From DATAGZ01 sp036263455 (lineage in GTDB: Bacteria > Pseudomonadota > Alphaproteobacteria > Dongiales > Dongiaceae): 64,000 nucleotides of DNA. The stretch covers positions 66,834 through 130,833 of the forward strand of contig DATAGZ010000007.1 of the NCBI GenBank assembly GCA_036263455.1, written 5' to 3'. The notes beneath the pieces were generated by a model, which saw only the letters and a list, made by a program, of their open reading frames with translations, was not told where the DNA came from and did not search any database. Within the stretch, counting starts at the first letter, position 1. Each line of letters opens with the position of its first letter. Positions 26,866-37,801 of this stretch are shown in pieces. The translations under genes and the position numbers were made by a program.

Positions 26866-27485
26866 GGCGCCGCGCCGCCGTCCCTGCGCCGCAATAGAAA
26901 CAGCCCCTGCTCGCCCATCAGATTGGCACCCCATAATCCCCGGATCGGCGCCACCGATCCATGCGCGTTGATGGCGAGTGCGCGTTCGATCACGAGCCCC
27001 TTGTCATGGGCCAGCGCTATAAAGTCCCGAATAGTGCAGAGGTGAATATTCGGCGTGTTGTACCAGGACCATGGCAGAGCCTTAGTTTCTGGCATACGCC
27101 CCAATACGCCGAGATAGAGGCGCACCCGCCAGTGGCCGAAATTCGGAAAAGACACGATCGCGCGACGACCGATTCTCGCGAGCTGATCCAGGATCTTGGA
27201 GGGATCGCGCGTCGCCTGTAGCGTCTGGGAAAGCACCACATAATCGAAGGCATCGGCTGGATAGTCACGAAGATCGGAATCGGCGTCGCCCTGGATGACG
27301 CTCAAGCCACGCGCCACACACGCATTCACGCCTGCCTGGCTCAATTCCAGGCCACGCCCGTCCACCTGTTTTTCCTTTTTTAGAGCGGCGAGCAGCGCGC
27401 CATCGCCGCAGCCGAGATCGAGCACCCGCGATCCGGCCTGAATCATATCGACGATGATTTCGAGATCGATGCGCATACTAGTCAC
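26862..27485 (-). CDS. metW: Methionine biosynthesis protein MetW
   Basis: A 207-residue class I methyltransferase-fold protein paired with MetX in many proteobacteria. The SAM-site motif VLDLGCGDGALLAAL lies near residue 20, followed by VVLSQTLQATRDP and the typical SFPNFGHWRVRLYLGVLGRMP. MetW is needed with MetX for efficient homoserine acylation in several species. The GTG start sits directly after the metX stop and has GAGGAG nine bases upstream; an ATG three codons later would leave that site 18 bases away, so GTG is preferred. Confidence 0.94.
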   Translation of the reverse strand: MTSMRIDLEIIVDMIQAGSRVLDLGCGDGALLAALKKEKQVDGRGLELSQAGVNACVARGLSVIQGDADSDLRDYPADAFDYVVLSQTLQATRDPSKILDQLARIGRRAIVSFPNFGHWRVRLYLGVLGRMPETKALPWSWYNTPNIHLCTIRDFIALAHDKGLVIERALAINAHGSVAPIRGLWGANLMGEQGLFLLRRRDGGAAP

Positions 27486-28595
27486 TTAGAGATGCTCCTC
27501 GGCCACAGAATCGAGGAAACCGCGCAGCACGGAAAAGAACTCGGGAATCTCGAGGAGAAAGGAATCGTGGCCCTTGTCGCTCTCGATCTCCACGAAGGAG
27601 ACATTGGCCGCGACCGCATTCAGGGCCCGCACGATGTGGCGCATCTCGCTCGTCGGAAAGAGCCAGTCGCTGGTAAAGGAAATCAGGCAGAAGCGCGCGA
27701 GGCTGCCTCGGAACGCCTCGGCGAGGTGGCCGCCATGATTGTGGGTCAGGTCGAAATAATCCATGGCACGGGTGACATAGAGATAGGAATTGGCGTCGAA
27801 ACGGTCAACGAAGGTCAGGCCCTGATGCCGCAGATAACTCTCGACCTGGAAATCGGCGTCGAAGCCGTACGTAAAAGCTTCGCGGTCCTGAAGGTTACGG
27901 CCGAATTTTCGATGCAGCGCCGAGTCGGACAGATAGGTGATGTGCGCGGCCATGCGCGCCACCGCAAGCCCTCGGGAGGGGAAAGCACCATTGCGTTCAT
28001 AGGCGCCATCGGCCCAATTAGGGTCGGCCATGATCGCCTGGCGCCCCACTTCGTGAAAGGCGATGTTCTGGGCGGAGTGGCGCGCCGCCGTCGCGATGGG
28101 GATCGCCGCATGCATGCGGTGCTTGTAGCGTGCCGTCCATTCGAGAACCTGCATCCCACCCATCGAGCCGCCCGCCACGGCGAGCAATTTCTCGATGCCG
28201 AGATGTTCGATGAAGCGAGCCTGCGCCGCCACCATGTCGCGGATCGTGATTACAGGAAAATCCGTACCCCAGGCATGTCCTCGGCCAGGACAGGGCGAGG
28301 CGGGACCGGTCGTGCCCATGCATCCCCCCAGGATATTCGTGCAGATCACAAAATACCGGTTGGTGTCGATGGGGAGGCCGGGCCCGACGACATTATGCCA
28401 CCAGCCTGGCTTCTTGGTGACGGGATGAACACCCGCGGCATATTGATCGCCGGTCAGGGCATGGCAGAGAAGAATAGCGTTGCTCTTGGCGTCATTGAGC
28501 GTGCCGTAGGTCTGATACGCGATCTCGATTGGCGCAAGGGCGACGCCCGAGGCCAACACGAGCGGCTCGTTGAAAACATGCGTGCGGTGGATCAT
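27486..28595 (-). CDS. metX: Homoserine O-acyltransferase MetX
   Basis: A 369-residue alpha/beta-hydrolase-fold enzyme that acylates homoserine for methionine synthesis. The nucleophile is the Ser in VAGGSMGGMQVLEW (about 150); CMGTTGPASP upstream and KGHDSFLLE near the end supply the oxyanion region and catalytic His. Whether it prefers acetyl- or succinyl-CoA cannot be decided by eye. The ATG overlaps the stop of the enoyl-CoA hydratase gene, and metW follows directly. Confidence 0.95.
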   Translation of the reverse strand: MIHRTHVFNEPLVLASGVALAPIEIAYQTYGTLNDAKSNAILLCHALTGDQYAAGVHPVTKKPGWWHNVVGPGLPIDTNRYFVICTNILGGCMGTTGPASPCPGRGHAWGTDFPVITIRDMVAAQARFIEHLGIEKLLAVAGGSMGGMQVLEWTARYKHRMHAAIPIATAARHSAQNIAFHEVGRQAIMADPNWADGAYERNGAFPSRGLAVARMAAHITYLSDSALHRKFGRNLQDREAFTYGFDADFQVESYLRHQGLTFVDRFDANSYLYVTRAMDYFDLTHNHGGHLAEAFRGSLARFCLISFTSDWLFPTSEMRHIVRALNAVAANVSFVEIESDKGHDSFLLEIPEFFSVLRGFLDSVAEEHL

Positions 28596-29368
28596 TCGTC
28601 GCGGAAAGTGGGCGTGCGCTTTTCCAGGAAAGCCGCCATGCCTTCCTTTTGATCGGCGGTGGCAAAGCTCGCGTGAAAGAGCCGGCGTTCGAAGCGGATT
28701 CCCTCGGCAAGGCTAGTCTCGAAGGCCCGGTTGACGGCCTCCTTGGCCATCATCAGCAGCGGCAGCGAATGGGCGGCGATGGTGCGGGCGAGGGACAGGG
28801 CTTCGTCGCGAAGCTTGTCCGTCGGAACGACACGCGCGACCAGCCCCGCCTGTTCTGCCTCGCGTGCATCCATCATGCGCCCAGTCAAGATCAAGTCCAT
28901 GGCCTTGGCCTTGCCGATTGCCCGGGTCAGGCGCTGCGAGCCGCCGGCGCCGGGCATGGTACCGATATTGATTTCTGGCTGCCCAAATTTGGCATTCTCG
29001 GCGGCGATGATGATGTCGGCCATCATGGCGAGCTCGCAGCCGCCGCCGAGTGCATAGCCCGCAACCGCGGCGATCACCGGCTTGCGGCATTGCGCAGTGC
29101 GCTCCCAATAGCGGGTAATGAAATCGGTCTTATAGACGTCGAGGAAGTCGCGGTCCTTCATTTCCGTGATGTCCGCCCCTGCGGCAAAGGCGCGTTCACC
29201 ACCCAGGAGAAGGATGACCGCGACCTGGTCGTCGTTTTCGCTTTCGTCCAAGGCCATAGCCAGTTCGCGTACGAGCTGGTGGTTGAGCGCATTGAGCGCC
29301 TTGGGGCGATTGAGCGTAATGATGGCGGTGCGCTCATTCTTCTCGTGCAGGATCGTTTCAAAGGTCAT
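28592..29368 (-). CDS. Enoyl-CoA hydratase
   Basis: A 258-residue crotonase that hydrates trans-2-enoyl-CoA in fatty-acid beta-oxidation. Visible marks are the oxyanion-hole segment ERAFAAGADI, the first catalytic Glu in ALGGGCELAMM, and the second in QPEINIGTMPGAGGSQRL. The start MTFETIL overlaps the stop of the small exported protein gene (ATGA). The frame is open further upstream, but that region has no family match and belongs to the upstream gene. Other crotonases cannot be wholly excluded, but the two Glu positions favour hydratase. Confidence 0.93.
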   Translation of the reverse strand: MTFETILHEKNERTAIITLNRPKALNALNHQLVRELAMALDESENDDQVAVILLLGGERAFAAGADITEMKDRDFLDVYKTDFITRYWERTAQCRKPVIAAVAGYALGGGCELAMMADIIIAAENAKFGQPEINIGTMPGAGGSQRLTRAIGKAKAMDLILTGRMMDAREAEQAGLVARVVPTDKLRDEALSLARTIAAHSLPLLMMAKEAVNRAFETSLAEGIRFERRLFHASFATADQKEGMAAFLEKRTPTFRDE

Positions 29369-29721
29369 GAGGGGCTCGGATAATAGGTGAAGGTGACAAT
29401 GACAGGGTCGCGGTCGGCGCCGATGAAGTCGACCTTGAGCATTTCCCTGCCGCGGTGGTAGAGGCCGTGATCGTCGATGTTCCAGCCCAGCTTGGGCAGA
29501 GCGCGGGCATAATAATCGCGCACCGCGCGGGCCGGACCGTCGCCTCGCGCATAGGCGATGATGATATGGCCGAGCGGCCAATCCATGACCGAACCGTCTT
29601 TGACTTGCTCCTTGAGACCGGGCGCGAGCGGCAGATTAGGAATGGTACTGAGCGCCTGTTCCTGCTCGGCCCGTGCCGCGACGGAGAGACAGAGGCAAAG
29701 GCAAAGGAGGAACATGCGCAT
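29365..29721 (-). CDS. Small exported protein of unknown function
   Basis: About 118 residues with a signal peptide (FLLCLCLCLSVAARA) and a compact secreted domain that contains WPLGHIIIAYARG and YYARALPKLGWNI. I do not recognise a named family with certainty, although a small exported protein between mutM and an enoyl-CoA hydratase gene is familiar in alphaproteobacteria. Three clustered ATGs (29733, 29721, 29715) can start it; I chose the middle one, which gives a positive charge before the hydrophobic core, although the GGAG site is best spaced for the third. Confidence 0.72.
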   Translation of the reverse strand: MRMFLLCLCLCLSVAARAEQEQALSTIPNLPLAPGLKEQVKDGSVMDWPLGHIIIAYARGDGPARAVRDYYARALPKLGWNIDDHGLYHRGREMLKVDFIGADRDPVIVTFTYYPSPS

Positions 29722-29735
29722 GGCTCCGACCATAG

Positions 29736-30566
29736 CTAACGCTGCCGGCGCGGGCAATAAAAGCTTGAGCGCTGGCCCTGCGTGATCCGCTTTATGCCTC
29801 CGGTCTCGGCCGCGTCGCAGGCGCAATCGGGACAGGCGTGCCCCTCTTTTCCATAGACTTTCCAATGGTGTTGGAAATAGCCGAGTTCGCCATCGCTGCG
29901 GACATAATCGCGCAGGCTCGATCCGCCCGCCTGGATGGCCTCGCTAAGGACGGCACGTATCGCTACGACTAGGCGTTGGGCTTCGTCGGGCGTAAGCGCG
30001 CCGGCGGAGCGGAGAGGTGACAGGCCGGCACGATATAGGGCTTCGCTTGCATAGATATTTCCTATTCCCGCGATCAGACGCTGGTCGAGCAGCGCGAGCT
30101 TGAGAGCGACCGCCTTGCCCGCGAACAGCCGGAGAAGGCGCGATCCGGTAAACGCGCGCGACAGCGGTTCCACTCCTAATTCCACGAGGCGCAGATCGGT
30201 TGGCGTGATCAGATCCATAACGCCGAAGCGACGCGCGTCGTTATAGCGTATCCAATGCCCCGCTTCCGTCGCGAAGACTAGGTGGTCGTGCTTCTCATAT
30301 TGGTGGGGCCGGTCGCGGCTGACCACCATGGATCCGCTCATGCCCAGATGGCACAGCCAGATATCGCCACCGGCAAGATGGATTAGGATGTATTTGGCGC
30401 GGCGCGTGACATCCGCGACCTTTTGCCCCTCCAGCCGCTGGGCGAAGCGCTCCGGAAAGGGCCTGCGCAAATCGGCACGACGCTGGATGACGTGAGCGAG
30501 CGTCTGTCCTTTCAGGACCTTGCGCAAGCCGCGTACGACGGTTTCGACTTCGGGTAGTTCCGGCAT
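29736..30566 (-). CDS. mutM: Formamidopyrimidine-DNA glycosylase
   Basis: A 276-residue base-excision repair enzyme that removes oxidised purines and nicks the DNA. After Met removal the N-terminal PELPEVE supplies the catalytic Pro and Glu; the Lys of RRAKYILIHL and the helix-two-turn-helix region (LALLDQRLIAGIGNIYASEAL) are present. The C-terminal zinc finger is odd: CPDC is followed by an insertion (with an extra Cys) and ends YCPRRQ, where the fourth Cys is replaced by Arg. The DNA-binding Arg in GQRSSFY is kept. The start is the ATG of MPELPE; a longer N terminus would block the catalytic Pro. Confidence 0.95.
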   Translation of the reverse strand: MPELPEVETVVRGLRKVLKGQTLAHVIQRRADLRRPFPERFAQRLEGQKVADVTRRAKYILIHLAGGDIWLCHLGMSGSMVVSRDRPHQYEKHDHLVFATEAGHWIRYNDARRFGVMDLITPTDLRLVELGVEPLSRAFTGSRLLRLFAGKAVALKLALLDQRLIAGIGNIYASEALYRAGLSPLRSAGALTPDEAQRLVVAIRAVLSEAIQAGGSSLRDYVRSDGELGYFQHHWKVYGKEGHACPDCACDAAETGGIKRITQGQRSSFYCPRRQR

Positions 30567-30611
30567 GGGCCTACCATAGCATCTTTTCGCGCTTGGCGGC
30601 ATCATGGGTAC

Positions 30612-31262
30612 ATGCTTGCCGAGTCGCGCCTGCTCCTGGCTTTAGCCTCGTTTGCCCTGCTGGTCGGGTGCGATCCGGTCAGTACGGGCGTTGGCGCTGC
30701 GGCCACCGTCACCAACATGGCCATGGAGGAGCGGGGCTTTCGCGCCTCGGTCGATGACGATTTGATCTGGGTGTCCATCAACAAACGCCTGCTCGATTAC
30801 GATTTCGCCGTCTTTCGTACGGTCAACCTGCAGGTCCAGCAGGGACGCGTCGTCCTGACGGGCTCTGTACCGGTACCGCAGGATCGCATCGCGGCGACGC
30901 GACTCTCCTGGCAAACAGGCGGGGTGCGGGAAGTCCACAATATGCTCGTGGTTGGCGAAGGGCGGGATCTGGGCACGGCAGCTCATGACGCGCTGCTCAC
31001 CAAGAAGCTCGAGCTTAAGCTTTATGTCGACGCCGACATCTTTGCACAGAATTTCAGTGTGGATGCGATCGAGGGGGTCATCTATGTGATCGGCATCGCC
31101 CAGGACGCGGCGGAGCGCCAGCGCGTCATCGACCACGCACGCGATATCCCTTACGTGAAAAACGTGGTCTCCTATATCCGGCTGCGCGACGATCCCCTGC
31201 CAGAGGAGCCCGACAGGCAAGAACGCGACCGGCTTGCAACCGGTGCAACGGCGCAGCCCTAG
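30612..31262 (+). CDS. BON-domain lipoprotein
   Basis: A 216-residue protein with a lipoprotein signal ending LLVGC (Cys-20) and two BON domains (about 52-115 and 125-190; each has a strand pattern such as QQGRVVLTGSV and IEGVIYVIGIA). Similar to OsmY/DolP-type proteins that sit at the cell envelope, bind phospholipid and maintain outer-membrane integrity. A charged, disordered tail follows. It is divergent from mutM, 45 bases away, and converges on yejF. Confidence 0.9.
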   Translation: MLAESRLLLALASFALLVGCDPVSTGVGAAATVTNMAMEERGFRASVDDDLIWVSINKRLLDYDFAVFRTVNLQVQQGRVVLTGSVPVPQDRIAATRLSWQTGGVREVHNMLVVGEGRDLGTAAHDALLTKKLELKLYVDADIFAQNFSVDAIEGVIYVIGIAQDAAERQRVIDHARDIPYVKNVVSYIRLRDDPLPEEPDRQERDRLATGATAQP

Positions 31263-31290
31263 CGGCGCATCGAAAGGGTATTCCCGACTC

Positions 31291-32897
<1,607 letters not shown>

Positions 32898-32901
<4 letters not shown>

Positions 32902-33923
32902 GCCGCCCCCTTGCGCGGATCGAAGGCATCGCGCACCGCTTCGCCGATGAAGATCAGCAGGACCAATATGCCTCCCACGGTGATAAAGCCGGTGAACCCC
33001 AGCCAGGGCGCCTGGAGATTAGCCTTGCCTTGGGCCAGCAGCTCGCCGAGCGAGGGAGAACCAGGCGGCAGGCCGAAACCCAGAAAGTCGAGCGACGTCA
33101 AGATCGTCACCGACCCCGATAAAGTGAAAGGCAGAAAGGTCAGGGTGGCGACGGTGGCGTTGGGCAAGATATGGCGCAGCATGATCCGGCCGTCGCTGAG
33201 CCCGAGGGCCTTGGCGGCGCGGACATAATCGAGGTTGCGCGCGCGCAGGAATTCGGCGCGCACCACGCCCACCGGCCAGGTCCAGGACGTCAGCAGCATG
33301 ATGGCGAGCAATGTCCAGAAACCGGGCACGATGACGCTCGAAAGGATCATGAGGATATAAAGGAAGGGCAGCCCGCCCCAGATTTCCAGAAAACGCTGAA
33401 ATAAAAGATCGAGCCAGCCGCCGAAATATCCCTGCAAGGCTCCGGCGAATACCCCCACCAGGGTGCTGAAGAAGGTCAGGATCAGGCCGAACAGCACGGA
33501 GAGGCGGAAGCCATAGATGACGCGCGCCAGCACGTCGCGCGCCTGGTCATCGGTGCCCAACCAGTTATATCCGTCGGGCTTGGACGGAGCCGGACCGGGC
33601 AGGTCGGTAATGATGGTCTGGGCCGAATAGGGAATGAGCGGCCAAATCGCGTACCCTCTATTTGCAATGGACCGCGCGAGGAAGGGGTCGCGGTAGTCGG
33701 TGCTGGTCGCAAAGGTTCCACCGAAGACCGTCTCGGGATAATCGCGAAGGACAGGAAAATAGGCATGATGATCGTAATAAACAAAAAGCGGCCGGTCGTT
33801 GGCGATGAACTCCGCCCCGAGCGAGAGACCGAAGAGGACAAGAAAGATCACCAGCGAAACAAAGCCACGCCGATTATTGCGGAAGTTGCGCCACCGCCGC
33901 TGCTGAAGCGGGCTCACCTTCAC
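32898..33923 (-). CDS. yejE: Peptide ABC importer permease YejE
   Basis: A 341-residue inner-membrane permease of the OppC/DppC family with an N-terminal helix (about 20-40), a periplasmic stretch, then five helices. The EAA coupling loop appears as YVRAAKALGLSDGRIMLRHILPNA, typical for this family. The N-terminal RRWRNFRNNRRGFVSLVIF matches YejE more closely than DppC. The start is a GTG overlapping the yejB stop; the stop overlaps yejF. Confidence 0.94.
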
Positions 33924-35023
33924 GATTCCCGCCGCTCGAAATCGATGCGCGGGTCGACGAACATGTAGGTAAGATCACCCACCAGCTGGAGAACGAGGCC
34001 AAGCAGCGTGAAGAAATAGAGATTGGCGAATATGATCGGGTAGTCGCGATTGATGACCGCCTCGTACCCCAGCAGGCCCAGTCCATCGAGCGAAAAGATG
34101 ATCTCGGTCAGCAGCGCGCCGGTGAACAGGATCCCGATGAAGGCGGAGGGAAAGCCCGCGATCACGATCAGCATGGCATTGCGGAACACATGGCCATAGA
34201 GGATGCGCCGTTCGGGAAGCCCCTTGGCGCGCGCGGTCGTCACGTATTGCAGATGTATCTGATCGAGAAACGAGTTCTTGGTCAGCAGGGTCAGGCTCGC
34301 AAACGAGCCGATCAGGAGTGAAGTCAGCGGCAGAACGAGATGCCAGAAATAATCGAGGATCTTTGCGGGCCAAGAGAGGGCGTGCCAATTTTCCGAGACC
34401 AGGCCGCGCAGCGGAAACCAGGAAAAATACGAGCCTCCCGCGAACAGGACGATAAGCAGGATCGCGAAGAGGAACCCCGGGATGGCCGTACCAATTACGA
34501 TGACTGTCGAAGTCCAGATATCGAATGCCGAACCATCGCGCACGGCCTTGCGAATGCCGAGCGGGATCGAAATCAGATAAATGAGAATCGTCGTCCACAA
34601 CCCCAACGAGATCGATACGGGCATTTTCTCGATTACCAGGTCGACGACCGGCCGACCCTTGAACCAGGAGCGGCCGAAATCGAAGTTCAGATAATTCTTG
34701 ACCATGAGCCAGAAGCGCTCGCCCACCGGCTTATCGAAGCCATAGAGTTTTTCAATCTCGTGAATGAATTTTGGATCGAGGCCGCGCGCGCCCCGATACG
34801 TCGAGTTGCCGGAGCCCGCCTGTTGGTTGGCTTGGGGTAGTCCGACATCGCTGCCCGTGCCGGTGATGCGCTCGGTCGCGCCGAGCCCGGTGCCCTTGAG
34901 CTGGGCGATTGTCTGCTCGACAGGGCCGCCGGGCGCGAGCTGTACGATCAGAAAATTAATCAGGATGATACCGAAGAGCGTCGGCACCATGAGCAGCAGA
35001 CGGCGAAGAATATAAGCGAGCAT
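33920..35023 (-). CDS. yejB: Peptide ABC importer permease YejB
   Basis: A 367-residue permease of the OppB/DppB family. The opening LAYILRRLLLMVPTLFGIILINF and the long periplasmic insertion (about 35-110, with GPVEQTIAQL) are typical of YejB. The coupling loop reads YVTTARAKGLPERRILYGHVFRNA. It forms the channel with YejE. yejA ends eight bases upstream. Confidence 0.94.
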   Translation of the reverse strand: MLAYILRRLLLMVPTLFGIILINFLIVQLAPGGPVEQTIAQLKGTGLGATERITGTGSDVGLPQANQQAGSGNSTYRGARGLDPKFIHEIEKLYGFDKPVGERFWLMVKNYLNFDFGRSWFKGRPVVDLVIEKMPVSISLGLWTTILIYLISIPLGIRKAVRDGSAFDIWTSTVIVIGTAIPGFLFAILLIVLFAGGSYFSWFPLRGLVSENWHALSWPAKILDYFWHLVLPLTSLLIGSFASLTLLTKNSFLDQIHLQYVTTARAKGLPERRILYGHVFRNAMLIVIAGFPSAFIGILFTGALLTEIIFSLDGLGLLGYEAVINRDYPIIFANLYFFTLLGLVLQLVGDLTYMFVDPRIDFERRES

Positions 35024-35030
35024 GGCGCGC

Positions 35031-37028
35031 TTATTTCCTGCGGCGCCGCAGGATCCAGAGGGTACCGAGCCCGATCACCAGCACCAGAAGGATCCCCGGG
35101 ATGGGCGAAGATCCTCGCGACGCGGCGGGAGCTTGGGCCGGCGCGGTGGCGGGCGCAGGTTGCGGTGGCTGGCTGGCGGTGCCTTCAGCCGGAGGGTTTC
35201 CCGCCGGCTGCGGCGCGGCGGCCTGGACAAGGTTTGCCTGCTTGGCGGGATCGATCCACCAGGTATTCAAACCCGTTCCATATTTGGGAATGACTGAAGG
35301 CCGGCCGAACTTATCCCAGTACGCGATGCGGGTCGCCGCCAGGTGCCAGTTCGGAATGACGTAGTAATTCCATTGCAGCACCCGGTCCAAGGCATGGCAG
35401 TAGAGCAGCAAATGTTTCCGGTCGGATGCGCGCACCAGTTCCTCGACCAGATCGTCGATCACCGGATTCTTGATTCCCACCGTATTGGCGCTACCCTTTT
35501 CATCGGCGGCCTTGCTGCCCCAGAAATCGCGCTGCTCGTTTCCGGGCGAGATCGATTGGGCAAAGCCACCCGAGATCATGTCGTAGTCAAAATTCTCCAG
35601 CCGCTGCTGGTATTGCGCGTCATCGACGGTGCGCAGACGCAGCGTGATGCCGAGGCGCTTCAAATTCTGCGCAAACGGCAAGACAATCCGTTCGAAGGTC
35701 GGGTTATCGAGCAGGAACTCGAACGCGAATTCCTGCCCATCTTTCATGCGCTTACCGTTTTGAATCGTCCAGCCCGCCTGAGCGAGCAATTTGTCGGCCA
35801 TGGCGAGATTGGCGCGATTGTCGCCCGAACCGTCGGAGACAGGCGGACGATATTCCGTGGTGAAGACTTCCTCGGGAAGATGAGCGCGGTATTTTTCCAG
35901 GATCGCCCGTTCCTCTCCTTCGGGAATACCGGTCGCGGCAAGTTCCGAATCGCCGAAGAAGGATCGCGACCGCTTATACTGACCATAGAACAGGGTCTTG
36001 TTCGACCATTCGAAATCGAAGGCATAGCCCAGCGCTTCCCGCACGCGACGATCGGCGAAAAGCGGCCGGCGGATATTGAAAATAAAGGCTTGCAATCCCT
36101 GGGGGTTGGCGTCGGGGATCAATTCCTTCTTGATGCGACCGGCGCGTACCGCTGGCACGTTATAGGCGGTCGCCCATTCCTTGGCCGAGGCCTCGGAACG
36201 TATGTCATAGGCGCCGGCCTTGAAGGCTTCCAGCGCGATGGTCGGGTCGCGATAATAATCGTAGCGGATCACGTCGTAATTGTTCTGGCCGCGGCGCAGG
36301 GGCAGGTTTGCGCCCCAGTAATCCTTGACGCGTCCCAGCGTCACCGATCGGCCCGGCTCGAAATCCTTGACCCGGTAAGGACCCGAACCCAGCGGGACGT
36401 TGAGGCTCGGCTCCTCGAAATTGTGGTTCTGCCAATAATGTTTGGCAAGCACCGGGAGCTGGCCGGTGATCGAAGGCAATTCGCGGTTGCCGCCGTTGGC
36501 GAACGTGAATTTTACCCGGCGCGGCTCGAGTGCCTCCGCCTTGACGACGTTCGCATAATAGAGCCGGTAGAGGGGCGCGCCTTTGCTCTTGAGCAGATCG
36601 AAGCTGAAGACGACGTCCTCGGCAGTAATCGCCTGGCCATCCTGCCAGCGCGCTTCGGGGCGCAGATTGAAAATGATCCAGCTCTTGTCGGGAGCGAGTT
36701 CCATATCCTTCGCGATGAGGCCATAGGCCGTGCTGGGATCGTCCTCGAACTCGCCGGTCAGGGTCTCATAGAGGGAGCTGGATCCCGCCGCGGGCGTGCC
36801 CCGCACCGCAAAAGGGTTGAACGTATCGAAGGATGTGCCGACCACGCCATAATGAACGGTGCCTCCTTTGGGTGCCTCGGGATTGACATAGTCGGGATAA
36901 GGGGCGTCCGGTCCATATTTCGGCTGATCCATGAGCGTGACGGCATGCACCTTCTGCTGCGCGCTCGCGTGACCCAGTGCGACCGCGAGGTAGAGCAGCG
37001 CCACGGCGAAGATCACCGCCCCTCTCAT
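35031..37028 (-). CDS. yejA: Peptide-binding protein YejA with a C-terminal membrane anchor
   Basis: A 665-residue family-5 extracellular solute-binding protein for the Yej importer. It has a signal peptide (residues 1-23, cut near ASAQQ), the YGPDAPYPDYVNPEAPKGG segment typical of YejA, and the DAQYQQRLENFDYDM region. Unlike free periplasmic binding proteins, it ends in a Pro/Ala-rich linker followed by a hydrophobic helix (GILLVLVIGLGTLWIL) and a short RRRRK tail, so it appears tethered to the inner membrane. The ATG overlaps the hisN stop. Confidence 0.93.
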   Translation of the reverse strand: MRGAVIFAVALLYLAVALGHASAQQKVHAVTLMDQPKYGPDAPYPDYVNPEAPKGGTVHYGVVGTSFDTFNPFAVRGTPAAGSSSLYETLTGEFEDDPSTAYGLIAKDMELAPDKSWIIFNLRPEARWQDGQAITAEDVVFSFDLLKSKGAPLYRLYYANVVKAEALEPRRVKFTFANGGNRELPSITGQLPVLAKHYWQNHNFEEPSLNVPLGSGPYRVKDFEPGRSVTLGRVKDYWGANLPLRRGQNNYDVIRYDYYRDPTIALEAFKAGAYDIRSEASAKEWATAYNVPAVRAGRIKKELIPDANPQGLQAFIFNIRRPLFADRRVREALGYAFDFEWSNKTLFYGQYKRSRSFFGDSELAATGIPEGEERAILEKYRAHLPEEVFTTEYRPPVSDGSGDNRANLAMADKLLAQAGWTIQNGKRMKDGQEFAFEFLLDNPTFERIVLPFAQNLKRLGITLRLRTVDDAQYQQRLENFDYDMISGGFAQSISPGNEQRDFWGSKAADEKGSANTVGIKNPVIDDLVEELVRASDRKHLLLYCHALDRVLQWNYYVIPNWHLAATRIAYWDKFGRPSVIPKYGTGLNTWWIDPAKQANLVQAAAPQPAGNPPAEGTASQPPQPAPATAPAQAPAASRGSSPIPGILLVLVIGLGTLWILRRRRK

Positions 37029-37789
37029 GGGCGCAAGACCTCAAGCGCCTGGTCGTGCACGCGCCTATCCCCGCTTGCCACGATGTCTCCGGCGCTCTCC
37101 CGCGAGATGGGTCGGCCCTGCCAGTCGCTCAGGCAGGCGCCGGCCCCATGGAGGATGGGCGCCAGGGCGAGAAAATCGTAGGTCGCCAGGCCTTTTTCGA
37201 CAACGATATCCAGAAAGCCGGTTGCAACCATGCCGTACATGTAACAATCGCCATTATATGTGGTCAGGCGCGCCCGCGCGCGCAGCCGCTCGAATTTGCC
37301 ATGATCGGCCACCGAGAACATGTGCGGAGAAGAGGCGGCCAGGCTTGCAAGCGACAGGTCTCCGCACGGTCGAGGCTCCACCCGCGTTCCGTTCAGCGTC
37401 GTAGGCGCGCCTTCCATGCCGAGCCAGCGATCGCCGAGGATCGGCATGTCGATGATCCCCAGGATGGGGTTGCCCCGGTGAAGCAGCGCCACGAGCGTTC
37501 CGAAGAGCGGCCGGCCGGTGATGAAGGATTTGGTGCCGTCGATCGGATCGAGGACCCAGACATATTCCGCATTCTCGCGCTCGGCGCCGTGTTCCTCGCC
37601 GACAATGCCGTGGGTCGGAACTTCCTGGCCGAGAATCGCGCGCATGGCGCTTTCCGCCTCGCGATCCGCAATGGTGACCGGCGAATCGTCAGCCTTGGCG
37701 AGGACTTCAAGTTTCTGCCGGAAATATTTCTTGAGAATCGGCTGCGCGCAATCCGCGAGATGCTCCGCAAGCGCCCGCCACCGTTCCAT
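37025..37789 (-). CDS. hisN: Histidinol-phosphatase, inositol-monophosphatase type
   Basis: A 254-residue phosphatase of the IMPase superfamily. Metal-binding motifs are the Glu in GIVGEEHG (about 66), WVLDPIDGTKSF (about 80-90) and the C-terminal DWQGRPI-like Asp. The closest pattern is that of HisN, which removes phosphate from histidinol phosphate; a generic inositol-phosphate or PAP phosphatase role is possible. It lies 12 bases after the cytochrome gene and is coupled to yejA. Confidence 0.87.
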   Translation of the reverse strand: MERWRALAEHLADCAQPILKKYFRQKLEVLAKADDSPVTIADREAESAMRAILGQEVPTHGIVGEEHGAERENAEYVWVLDPIDGTKSFITGRPLFGTLVALLHRGNPILGIIDMPILGDRWLGMEGAPTTLNGTRVEPRPCGDLSLASLAASSPHMFSVADHGKFERLRARARLTTYNGDCYMYGMVATGFLDIVVEKGLATYDFLALAPILHGAGACLSDWQGRPISRESAGDIVASGDRRVHDQALEVLRP

Positions 37790-37801
37790 GTCAGCACCGG
37801 G

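Noticed and set aside
26311..26934. 207-codon minus-strand frame spanning the chvI upstream region and the zeta gene
   Set aside because: It lies antisense to the well-supported zeta gene and overlaps the chvI start; the composition is that of a shadow frame.
35343..37181. 612-codon plus-strand frame opposite yejA
   Set aside because: Antisense shadow; yejA has clear family motifs, signal peptide and operon overlaps.
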